Origin: Paralvinella palmiformis | Lineage: Eukaryota > Annelida > Polychaeta > Terebellida > Alvinellidae | NCBI GenBank assembly: GCA_025642065.1 | Contig: JAODUP010000224.1 | Coordinates: 618,501-682,500 of the forward strand | Direction: 5' to 3' | Length of the DNA: 64,000 nucleotides | Shown: positions 36,601-50,172 of the stretch, in pieces | Position numbering within the stretch: position 1 is the stretch's first letter | Layout of the letters: the number at the start of each line of letters is the position of its first letter | Made by a program: the position numbers and the translations under genes | Notes under the pieces: model-generated | The model's input: the letters and a program-made list of their open reading frames with translations, nothing else | The model's database searches: none | Told to the model about the DNA's origin: nothing

Positions 36601-39600
36601 TACACATCGTACAGATTTACAAAAACCACACAAATTTTAATTATGCTGGTTAATAATTGTATATCAGAACCTCAACATAATCATTTATTATCTAATGATA
36701 TTAGACTGGCTCAAAGTACTTTCGGCTTGGAGATTAACCAAGCGTGGCCTTTTTTAATTTGTGAAAGGCGATTAAAAGGTGGCGACACCTAAATGGTCCT
36801 AATTGTTGAACATTTACTGGTTGGTCCATTTCAATTTCGGAAGCATTACTCTACAGGAAATATAATGTAGGTTGCACGTCATTCTACAAGGAATGTCATA
36901 CAGTACAGATTAATGAAAGGAAGACAATGCATTGTTTATACTGACCTTGTTAATAAGCGTCATGGCATAGACGAGTAGTTCAGTGTCTCCGCCATCCACT
37001 TCATTCAGAATGTTCATCATGTTGTGCCATGGCAGAACCCCTGATGATACAGAAATTATTTAAATGACATAAGCATTTCAGAAATTTATTACAGACATAG
37101 AAAAATATCAACAGACAGACTTATTCAACCCCCCCTCAAAAAAAAACAAACACAGCCATTACTAGTACTACGGTATAATAACACAAAAATCTGTGAAAAT
37201 TATTTTCTTTATGACCTGTGTAAACAATGCTGCTGACATTACAAAAAAAACCTATGGCTAAAAACTAAACACCTCAATATAAACCACATAATGCGATTTG
37301 TATAACACGATTCTCATCTGGCAATCTTACAACTGATCATGCTGAAATGTTTTTCCGGTATGCCAACAACAATTACACATTAGGAAAAAACACACCATTT
37401 AAATGAAGAAACACAAAACAGTCTGTGAAAGTCGACAATCTCAATGTACAATAATAAAGCAGATATACCCGCTTTTGAAATGTCAAATAAATGACACCCC
37501 AGTCAATAGTAGAGATTCGAGACATCATTGCATAACATTATGCAGATAATATTCTGCCGAAATGGGGATCATTGTTGAGCTGTGTTATTTAGCCTTGGTG
37601 CTAGTTATCACTGGGACATATGGCCAAAGGGCAACTCTCTGAGGACTGATTAATGATTGATGTTTTATGGCTACTTTTGTGCACATGGTAGGCTAAATGG
37701 GTTGAGCGACCTCTGAAGGTAATGAAGCAGAGTCAAAGATGAAACACTCTTCAGATATGCCCATTCGAGATTCGAACTCAGGCGGTAGTGATCGGTGATC
37801 CAGCGCACTACCAATTAGACCATGGAGGTGTCCAAGGAAACAAATCCCCCCAAAACAGGCATGACCCACGATTCAAACCCTTACCCTGGAGACACTGTGC
37901 TGTTGGGGTGCCCTATCATATTGGAGGTAGAAGGGTCTATTAATTAAGAACTATGGCAAGGATCACAAGACCAGAATTCTTTAATCTTAGGTTAAAGGAA
38001 AACAATAAATTGGGAAAAAATTAAATTCCAATTTCGGATCACTGAAAATTCAATGATAAAATACTGCCTGATAACAGAATTCCAACCTTATAGGTTGAAG
38101 CAAGATAAATTCTTCAAATGACAACAAAACACACACCAGTGCCTCAGATTACAATTCCAACAAAGGTTTCTAACTAATCTAGTGACTGAGACGGTATAAA
38201 AACATCAGATTTTCAGCTCGTTGTGAACTCGAATCCCTTTTTTGTGTATGCCAGTGAGCAGCAATACGAAACAGTAACTTACCTTGTCTTCTGTCGACCA
38301 TCTCTACAGCTTGTATGAGGAGCAAGGCGTTACACTCGGTATACTCGACAAACACCAACAGCAGCTTAATGGCTGTCTTCACTATCAAACGAAACTAGAA
38401 AACAATTGGATTCATAACTAAACATCATCTGTGGCTGGATGAACAATAAATATAACTGATATCATAAGCTAATTAGATGTCATAATTAGTGCTGTGACTG
38501 CCTTGAGCTAATTATCTCTAACGAGTGAAATAGACCGATATATGTTCCTTATCTGTTTATTAATGGCTCTGAAGTTATCAAACATCCTGATAAGCACCGC
38601 TCACCTTGGAAGCTGTTAGCGAGTACAGCCATTGTATGGTCTGGTTGTGTGCTATCACGCCATTCATACCATCAACATATAGCATCACCTGTCCCATAGC
38701 TGAAGTGAATAACATTTGAATTATTAGTAAAACAACCTCATTAATATTGTTAAATATTAATTATGTGTAGAACGTAACTTGCTAACATTAACAACTTTGC
38801 AAGAGAAATCGGAATAAAACATGGTACGCACACACTCACTCACACACACGTTCAGACTACAGCTTGTTCTAAATAAGTATTGGATTATTCTTATGGGATA
38901 ACAGAATCCAAGAAAACATCAGATAAATGTTATACCCTGTACACACACTGACTGCTCATTGAATAACAAGTTCTATTTCAGATGCTTACAATCGTTGATT
39001 GAACACTACATGATCGAGAGTAGACTATCACACACACGTCTTATTATACACACATATTGACAGCCTGGTCATTATGATCAATAAAGCTACTTTTATTTAA
39101 TGATGCCAAGCAGGCCCATCCTTTGGATATGCCAAATAGGAATGAATAGTGGGGACTTGTTTTTGAGGCCCTACCTACCACAGAATCCAGCAGTACTCAG
39201 CTGTGTGTCTGTGTGTGAGTGTGCGTATGTGTGATTTTATTTGTGTTAGTGGTTCTCTGCGACAGCTGGGTTACCCGCACCCATTTCTCGCACCCATTTA
39301 GAGATGGCGCTGTTCCATTGATGTGGTATTATCTACCGAGTCACATTTACCTATAATTCTATATAATATAAATCAATGTTGTTAAACAACACTAGTACAT
39401 GGTCTACCCGCATATCATGTATCTGTTTACCTCTAAGCGTATAATTCTGGTAACTCTGGTCCTCTTCTGATGCCACTTTAATGAGACAGTCAAGGCCATC
39501 GTTGTTGACGAACTCGTGTACCAGATCCTTGTCATCCTGAATAAGAGAGACAGCATCAATCAATTCATCGGCTCATTGATAAACACAATAAACACAGACT

Positions 39601-40644
39601 TCCGATGTATGATAACACTGAAAACGCTCAATTAGGTATTAAGAAAAAATCGAAACCCGGAGTGCCCGAACATTAATCAATATGTGTCTGGATCCATGTC
39701 TATTTTAAAGTCCCAGCATTCTGACTGTAATCTGAATACGGCAACTTACCAAAGAAAGAACTCTTATTTAAGTTCAGTTCAAGTTTCAAAATAATAATGA
39801 AATTATAATCTTATAGTCGAAATATTCAAAGGTGATGGGAACAAATGGGAGTTGATTGACAATTCAAAAGAAGACAGCATCAGATCGTTATCCATGATAC
39901 CCATCATCAAAGCAGAACATTAGTGCCAAAGATAATGGCAATGAAACATGCGGTACACAGGTATGTGAAACGTCACCTGGTTTTAGGCCACTCACCTGAA
40001 AAATCTGTTTCAGTGAGAACAAAGCTTTCCTTAGATCTCGACCGGTAGCATTCAGTAATTTCTCTGCAGCGAGAAGACAAAAATAAATGACACGTCTACT
40101 TGATTAACAATGCCTAACGAAGTGAATTTTTAAACCTGTAGCAATCACCATCACAGCATCACTATGGTAACCCCCCCTCCCCCCCCTCCCTGTGTATGTA
40201 TGAGATTATTAATTTAAATAGAAACACCTGGACTAAAGCAGTCGCGATAAAATAAATGACAAATGCTGTTAATAACTTAATTTATATATAATGTGAAGAT
40301 TTCTAACAGTAATATATGAAACTTGTGATACAGATCAATAGAGATAACTCGGTGATAAACAATAATATAAATCTAATAAATAACATAAGCAAGTTCATAA
40401 TTATAATCCTCAATAGACCTCCATGGTCACTGAGGATCTTAAGTCAAGGATAAATAATCTGAAATTTTGGAACAATTATAAAGATGAGTAGAAAAATATA
40501 AAATAAATTGAGAAAATTGATGTTACACATTATAAATATAATTAATGTATTATATCCCGATAATGTTATTAACATCATATTTTAGTAAAATGAACATATC
40601 TATCTCTTTTGATATATTGTAGTGTAAGTTTGGTTGTTATCATT

Positions 40645-40723
<79 letters not shown>

Positions 40724-41047
40724 CTTTCTAAAAATATACTTATTTAGTTTCATGAGAATGATGTAACAGAATGAAGTTTAATCAAATGCATTATACCGTA
40801 TTGTACTAGATGACACACAGATGAGTGTTAATATTTTGTCAGTGAGTAGATATAGTATTACTGATGAGCTTGTGTAACAGATGAGTTGTCTTTTTGGTCA
40901 ATTAAATGGTCACAACAAACTTTTCATTTCCTCCCTTTCATCGGTCATATTGAAATATTATCTGACAAAATTATGCCCAAAAAAATAGTTCGTAAAATAT
41001 CTATCAAACTGATTCAAATACAATTCCCCAGATATATGATCATGTGA

Positions 41048-41085
<38 letters not shown>

Positions 41086-44000
41086 ATTTGTACTTGCAGC
41101 ATTATCTATCTGTGAATTACAGTAAATCATTACAGGCTTGTAACTAGTAGAAATAGTACCCCCCCACACACACTCAAACATATAATAATAAACTTGACAA
41201 AAGTATTAAGTGAAGTCACGACAATGGATTTTAGAGATTAACTTCATACAAAAGCACGAAATGTGAACTGACTAAATGTGAACCTACGAAGAGTGTCTAC
41301 ATGTGAACTGTTCACTGCGACCGTCACTATATGTGAACTATGACATGTGACGTAATTGTACCGTTGGTAGTGCTCTATAAAATACGTTGTGTCAGCAATC
41401 CATCTTCGCCTGTGCTAGTCAGGTTTGTTCATCGGTATATTCCATCAAATATTTTTCCCTTTGGGTGTTCCTCATGTATCAGACGAATATTCTATTTTTC
41501 CAAATATTAATCTTGGATTATTATCTCGACTTATACACGACCAATTTTGCTAGATGATGTCATCTAACACACACACACTCACAACTGTCTTATACCAAAC
41601 TACTAATAACAGACAAAGTATTATTTTCTGCTCCACCCTAGTACAAACAACATCAAACTCACAACAGAGATTTATGTTTTCAAATATGGAGACTAGACTG
41701 TCGTGGTCCCCTTAAGATTTAACCTTTCACATTCCGACTGATCTGTAAATAGCACACACACAACCGAACCAAACAAATCAATACCCGCTGTCAGTGACAC
41801 CACTTCATAAATATGTTTGTGTACACGCGTGCGTGCTTTGTCTAGCCGTGCTGCCAGCCAACCTTGGGACATACAGCTGAGGAGATCATCACGAGAGAAT
41901 TGAGATGATCAAGCGAAAACCAGTGCAGTACAGTTGCAACATCAACAGTAACTTATAATAATAATAATAACAAACTTCTACAGTGCCAACATACTCAAAA
42001 AGAGTTGAGCTCAGTAGCGCATACCGAGTACAGGGGGAAGACAATCTCATAGTCAAGGTATGATGCAAAATTCATCTACAAATGATTGGATGCAGGGAAC
42101 ACTTTGGAGGGATAATCAAGTCTGAAAAGATAAGTTTTCAGATGGTGATGAAGAGACTATGCTATTTGATGACGTAACATGTTCAGAGAGTGAATTCCAA
42201 AGAGTAGAGACAGCAACTGAAAAAGCACAAGTCCCAGAATGAGTTTTAATCCTGGGAACAGACAACAAGTGAAAAGCAGATGAACGGAGCACTCTAGACT
42301 TGGGTGCTAGAGAAACAATGGAAAATAGATACGAAGATTCTCTGGAAGAGAGAGTTTGACAAACGATGGTACAGAGTTTGAAAATGATGCAAGATTGAAC
42401 AGGGAGCCAATTAAGAGATTTCAGGAGTAGGACAGAATGGGAAAACTGAGGAGACCATATGACAACCCTAGCTAAGCAGTTCTGAAAACATGGAGGTATG
42501 CAATATCCTTAGATGGATGTCATAAAGAAGACAGTTGCAGTAACCAAGCCTACTAGTAATGAGTGCTGTACCAATGGTTTTGGCGAATGAAAGAGTAATA
42601 TTGCGACAAATATGGCTAAAGTCACGAATATGATAGAAGCGGCAGCGACATAGCAGAGAAATATGTTTTTTCTGAAATTAAAATAGCTATCAAATGTAAC
42701 ACCAAGATTATGTACAGTGTGTAACGGTGTGATGCTATGATTCAGTACTATGGAACCATCATCATATGTGCGTCTGCATGCACATATTTAATTTTTTTTA
42801 ACCTCCAAACAAACAACATTTGAGAAGGTACCATTTGACATAGTTATCTGAACTGTAATTTGTTTTTCCTCTTTTGCCGAAATTTTAAGTGTCATCATTA
42901 TAACTGGCTAAATTATGGCTACTGACGACGGCCAGCTAGCTCACGTCCTGTCCATATTATACGAATATCAACCTATTTCAATCTATAATTGTCCCTTAAT
43001 GATTTCGCAGCTGGAGCCTAAAACCACTTGGTATTATTTGTTATCGAATCCCAGCCAATACCGCGTCACTCTCCAGAGACATACACAGGACACTAATACT
43101 TCGTGGTCACGTTGTTATAAATACTACACAGGTCGCTGAAGATGCGACCACCATGATAAGTATGATGTTTTATTACCACGTCTAAGATAAACAGATATGA
43201 TCAAGTGATCTTAACATCGTGTGGGTTGACTATATATCGTAAAACATCGTCAAACGTGGATTATAACTTACCAATAATAGCGTGGACCCTGACGGACAAC
43301 TTCGTCCTTAGGATAATTCCGTTCTTTTTCCTGCAAAACAATCAACACAAATTAGTATACATGTGCTTGTTTGTTAGTCTGAACATCTGGATGATTCATC
43401 AGAGGACAGTGTACATAAAAGGGACCATCCCTACTTGGGCAACTTAAAGCTAGCCATCTTAGTAGATGCAAGCATGAGCCGGTAATAATGTTTTGTCCAA
43501 ATTCGCCCCCCCCCCAATACCAAATGTGTTTACATAACATTTTAGCTAATGCAATACCATGGCAACCAATGACATTTGACATATAAACCAGATTTTTTTA
43601 TCAATCATTTCAATTACATCGGGTAAAATGAGAACTTTTTTTTAAACTGCCACAATGGCCCTAATTATCTATCAAATGATTTACTTTAAATTCCTGGCAA
43701 TTTACATCATCGCAAATGGCAACAATGAGGAACATCAGCGGAAGCCTCGTCTCAGCTTCGAAACAGGCAAATTTCAATACCTGATATAAAAAGGTGCATT
43801 CATCAAGCTGCATAAGGCTATCGCAAATACACACAGAGCAACGCCATCCAATGTATTCATGACAAGCTGAAGTAACATAAGTTATTAGGCACACACTCAC
43901 GCGCGCGCGCGCACACCCATGATAAACCACGCCAAAAAAAGGCCACAGCGCAATTGCCAAAATCATTACGTCATTTTTCAGTTGACTTCAAAGTCTGACC

Positions 44001-47000
44001 TAAGCATTAGAGAGTTTAATCATATTACGGTGATGTCAGATCTGCCTCGGCTTTAAATACTAACATCATCACAAAACTGGATAATTTATCATCACGACGC
44101 ACACACACACACAGAGAGAAAACCTTCACAGGTATTTACCAAACCAGATGGTGCTTGATACATTTATAGACCTACGTAGAGACATCAGTAACCGAGTTAA
44201 AACCGGATGATTCATCAGAGAACAGTGTCCATAAAAGTGATCCTCTTTACTTAGTCAAACCAAAATCTAATCATCTTCAGAGTGTAGTTATGTCGTGATG
44301 TCTGAACTTAGCAATTAGTGACGATGTAACAAACTGAATGTACAACATGATTCTAATCATGCATACTATTGTAATAGTAATATTAAATGCACACACACGC
44401 TCAGATGTAAATAAAAATAAAATCGCAAACTTTCTATTTACATTTATTTACATTATGTAAATATTTATAAAATCCACGACCATTATAAATGCTGATTGGC
44501 TGTCATTATTTTAACTCCTTCCAACGGTGGAAAGAATCAGCCAATAATAAAGAAGTTAATGGCGCCGTGCTGACAGCCCACTGTAGCAACATCTTCTGTG
44601 ATATTGATTTTCGAATCCAAAACCTTTCCTTGAAACGGTTTGTTATAGGACAGCCAGAGTTTGGGACCGTTTATCCTATACTGTCAGTTTGACATCCCAG
44701 GCTTGACAGTCCTCTATATATGTAAACAATATGCTGATTCTCCGAAGTTGTTCAGCTATGGCCAACATAATTCAAACGCTTGACGTAGAAAGAGAGAGAG
44801 TCAAGTTGGGTCAAATGTTTGAGAGGTGACTGACTGGGGAAAGAAAAACCCTCGATTCGTACCCACAACCTGGTCCATATACGGCGTTTTATTGAGCTGA
44901 CTAATTATTAGCTGTGATTAGTTAGCGGCCAATGGGAAGACAGCTTCGGCTACATTGGTCCCCCAATTTCTTTATATGTAATATACTTGTAAAATTGCAT
45001 TATGTATACGTTATTTGATACTGAAATTGGAAATAAATACTACTACTACTGTGCCATCGGAATGCCCAACATGGAAGTAGAAAGTGAGAAGAAAACCAAA
45101 CCATTCAACTCAAGGTCCAATACCGAGATCAAAAATCTTTCCAAAAATAGATCAAACACGAAGACTTAAGAATGTATATCTGACCAACACTGACTAGACC
45201 ACAACTTTACATTTAAAGATATCCCAATTGCAGCAATGTCAATTGAAGAAGTACTTTCAGAAGCTGACGATGACGAAACCGGTTCGGAAGACTGCTGTTT
45301 TTAATGGAAGTGAAGAAGATTACTGAATATGATTAATAAAAATAGATTACAAAGTAGCACAGATTTAAAGGCCACAACAGATAGTAAACATTCATCCATG
45401 TTTTGTCTCATGTATAGACTTTTGGTGTAATTAATCATTAAACTGACTTCAATCAAATACATTTTAAAGTCACCCCCCCCCCCCCACACACACACACACA
45501 CATTGTTCTCCGAGATACGGATCTGGTCATTAAGAGGCCTTGCATACAAAGAATTCTGCTACACAAAATATAATGTGACATATCATATGCACATCAGTAT
45601 CAAAATATTCTAAGCAGTATTAAACACTAGCTTCCACACACACAGAGAGAGTGAGAGAGAGAGAGAGCCAACAAATAAAGGCAAGGAAATAATGCACTCA
45701 TAATGATTTGTTTATAAGAAGGGCCGCAAATATAAGAACTATTTATTAGCTAACTTCTATTCCGACTGTTACTGTTGTAACGCGTTAGGTCAATCATCAC
45801 AGTCTCAGATGAACCCCGCCGACTAGCTCTGGACACAAAGAAGCTCCACCGACCTCGAGCGAGATGATTCTACCAGATCCAGGTGTACGGCAGCGATTCT
45901 TCCCATCAACGCCTACACAGGTTAATAACCTCCGGTGGAAGGTTACGCGCAGACCACAACGCAGCCAGCAACGACGTAGAGTAGCCGCCAGTGAGAGAAC
46001 GCCGCCGGAACACACCTGATAAAAAGCTAGGTAGCGCCCCGAGCATCGAAAACTGACGCAGTACGCGTAGGTCAGTTATCGTGGAGGAGCAAGGTCGTCC
46101 AGTTAACAAACCAAAGGATGTTACAGACACAACACATCACAGATAGGTAGTAATAAAACGGTTATCAGTAGATCAGTTTTCTCGACTGCCATTGGACCCG
46201 AATAACATTAACAAGGCCAGCCAGTATCACCAACTTAGAGCTATACATGTAATGTATACATGTTCAAGCGTGCACGACGAACATTATTATACAAATATTA
46301 GCTAAGCGCAAAATTGTGCAAAACGATTCAGACATCGAGTTAGACGATTTCACGCCCAGACATAAACTGTACTGGCCAGTGGACTAAATTTCAACCCCGG
46401 GATGGATACGTTTCACCGACTTGATTTAAATTACCAGGCCATTCAGGTGTGGTAAGGACTCCATTTAATAACAGACAACCAAATAAAGAGTTTTGATATG
46501 TGTGTGTGTGTGTGTGTGCGCGCGCGCGTGTTACATACAATAAAGGTGTGGGCCAGGGGTTTATCTGATGTTTATAAATCTTAGTGAATTCTGACTGCAC
46601 GACTGCCGCCTGAATAATATGGAATAATACATATGTATACATATTATATATGACAAAGTGTGTCCATAATTTTATAAATGCAGCAAACAGCTAAATCAAA
46701 TACTAAACTCAGTGCATATAGCAGGACTAGTTTATAGCTTCCGTTATACAAAAAAAACCTATCAAGTCTGTGTGTCTGCGCGAGCGCGCTATTCATTCAC
46801 CAGGGTAACGTCATCTGTATTGTGATTCAACACGATAATAGTTTCATTTCTTTAAATATTACAGCTGTATATTCAAATATTTGAACTGAACCGAATTACC
46901 ACAATACTGACGTCTGTAACCCGGATCAAAATACACTTATCTTACTCTGGACCCATGAGACAAACGGAAACAAATCTCAGACACTATCCCGGGCCTTATT

Positions 47001-49751
47001 GTGGTCCGAATACAGCGTCCTTGTTCTAAGCACTTGATTCAGTTGTACATGATACGGCTATTAGGGCGGAAATGCCTCCAAAAGGGTTCTCACGCTGGGG
47101 CTCCAGAATCTCTCTCACCCACTCACACGTGCGCGCGCACACCGGCACACACATCAGAACTCCCACTAACATGGATGCCAAGCTAGATGACCCTGATTTA
47201 TCATACCTTAAGGGTGGACCTGACCTAAGGGTACTTGCTGACTTCACATTTCCCCTTTGTGTGGGATCTGTACATCCCAGCATTAGATGAACCCACATTG
47301 ATATGCGTGTTTGTGTATGTGTGTGTGTGTGTTGATGCATATCTGGATACATGACCTGGCGACCAAATGAACCAGCCAGCTCACTGACAGGTTAATAATT
47401 AATATTACCTACAAACACGCCACATAACAGACCTCATAATACGCAGTAATATATCGACATCTAACACTATGTCCTGTCATATAGCCAGTGGTCGTCCAGC
47501 AGTCTATCAGTGGATTTGAACCGAGACGCTTCCAACTTTTGGCTACACTGACCGGTGTAAGTGGACACATTCATCTGACACGTCACAGAACCCAACAGAG
47601 GGATGCTTCCACGAATGAATGATGATCAATGAGTACAGTTAGCCATCTCTGTGGGATGTTTCATCCACCAATAAAGGACTGATTTTTCTGGAGAGTAGCC
47701 ACTGAGCTTTACATCCTAAGTGAGACCAACACTCACTCACTCCCTCACTCACTAATAACAGGCAGAGGGACACACGGTAAACTTGCAGTAAACTAAGATA
47801 ACACAAGGATTCAAATCCTGACTTGAAGATTTGCAGTACAGTACCCTATCTGCTGTGCTGTGGAAGCACATACCACCAGTTTCTTGGTTGGGTGTCCGCG
47901 CGCGCGCGTACACACACACACCCAAACAACACTGATCAAATCTAAATATTACTATCTGTCAACAGGTGAATGTTGGAGGCTAGTATCTGTCCGTCGGATT
48001 AAAATATCCGTTCTTCCAACTCACCACGGTATTTCTATTTATCCCAGATAGCGATTTCAGAAGTTGGGTCAGTTCCATTCACCTTTGTCTGACCTTTTTC
48101 AATCCCATTCATATCTGTATGTTATGGTGATATTTTGGGATCTAATTATAAATCCTTTCAGAAAATACAATATTTATATTATAAATAACTGCATGAAAAA
48201 TAAAACAAATTATTTGTGGGAACTTCAAAATGATAAAATCAGCGATTCCAAACAACAAAAATCTAAATCTCCCAACTCCCATTGCAAAATCGCATCTAGA
48301 CCACGCGTGCCCCTATTTACTGCATCCGATACGTGAGTGGCATCCCCCAGGTACGTCAGCCGTCCCATGGCCGTTTGGGATACACTACTACATCTACCTG
48401 AGATCCAGCCAGATCCTGGCCTATCCAGAAACCTAAGAATAGACTGTTCTCCCTCTCTCTAGGTATAAAACAGTAAATTCTAGGATGATCCTTAACCCTT
48501 TAACCCGACTACAACGCAACAGCCAGTGAAGAGGTGGGCGTCGTGGGGGGGGGATAATTTGATAGAGAGGAACCAACGGGTTGGATTCAATGAAACGGAT
48601 TTTTATGGAGAATTCCAGCCATATATGACACCAGCCATCCGCTAACAAATAAACAAATCACAACTTCCACAAGCACAAACAATAACCCCCCCCCGGTGAA
48701 AAACAATATTTCATGCCAGCGTGATTTCCATTATAATTATCACGGAGCATCAAAACTGTGGATCCAAATATTACCCGCACCCGGCACAAAGCCATGACGG
48801 TATGTATATATCATTATAACATATCTATATAGGCATCATATCATGTTACAAAACAATTGTCTGTGCCAGGTGAACAATCAGTCTGACACACACACGCACA
48901 CCATGCTTATTGACAGGACAAAAAAAAATCTGAATTAAATCACCAGACAGTAGTCTCATAATAAAGTTAAAATAACTGGTAATATACACAGACAGTGCAC
49001 ATCTCAGCACAGGAAGCTCGCCTCTCTAAATCTAGTACCCTGATAAATCATCCAGAGGTTGTATTTATGATTTGTGAGTCACTATGTCGGTTCTTCTTCA
49101 CACCAGCACCTAAACAGAGAGATAACTACCTGAATCTGCTAGGTAAGTGGACAATTCATGGAAATATTAATATGTGGACAATAATAATAATAATGGCATG
49201 TTTGTTTATTCAATCGCTGTAAACAATTTAGAACAAGATCGTTAAAATACCAAAAACATTATTCATCATCGTCGAGGGGCTAGCAGACTTCCTGGAATCC
49301 TAGACAAGGTAAATAAAATGGTGGCCTAGATAGAACGGGTAGAACAGGTCCATCCAGTTTCCCTCCTATCACACACACACACACACACCTCAGCATGTAA
49401 AGTCGCTAGTCTGGTGGATTCAGTCCCCTGACGAATCGCCCAGAGTTTGAATTCACGCCTCGAGATTCTCTGTGCCAGTGCTTTATTCAGCAGGGATAAA
49501 ACGCGTCCTGGTATACGGAAAGAATGAAACTCTGTCTGAGATGTAGATAATCCAACTATCCGGGAGACCCCCGGAGGACACCCACAATGACACATACACA
49601 CAGAAGATTCACTCACTGTTCATTCACCCAAACAATTTAGCCTTGAGCCAGGTATTAGATTACCTAACAATAAAACGGCCACACGACATAAAACAAGAAT
49701 AACAACACCACAAAACGTAGCTAACAAAATACAATTAATAACGTACACATT

Positions 49752-49795
<44 letters not shown>

Positions 49796-50128
49796 GACCA
49801 AAATGCCCTCTGATACACGGATCTCTCGAGCAGCATGGTATATTATTTAATTCTAGATTAAATAGATGTCTCCAATAGATATAATAGACGGAACACCGCC
49901 GTCTCTCGGTAAATGACCAAAAAATTAGAGCATTCATTGAAAACAATAATGATACTGGAACAACAACAACAAGCTGGCAGAGGAGAAATGATAGTCGGCG
50001 ACCCTGTCGAAAGTCATCTAAAAAATCGATCACGAAGAAGCAACTTAAATGTGAAGCAACTTAATTCGATCTAGCTTGAGGGTGCCATAAGGTTGTATAT
50101 ATATATGAAGGCATGTAAACAATTGATG

Positions 50129-50172
<44 letters not shown>

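Larger units (their letters stand above)
37041..38282 (-). other. FHOD intron 7
   Basis: 1.24 kb, GTAAGT...ATCAG; contains the nested SINE pair at 37600-37915. Confidence 0.85.
40064..43271 (-). other. FHOD intron 3
   Basis: 3.2 kb, GTAAGT...CTGCAG. Holds a G-rich tract near the acceptor (40171-40190), TA microsatellites, an ATGTGAAC cluster with TATA box (41258-41420) and a LINE fragment (41945-42840). Confidence 0.85.

Noticed and set aside
45797..46130. Two overlapping minus-strand frames of 72-74 codons in the CpG-rich block
   Set aside because: Arg/Leu/Gly-rich readings in two different frames are what GC-rich non-coding DNA gives; no splice context or family match.
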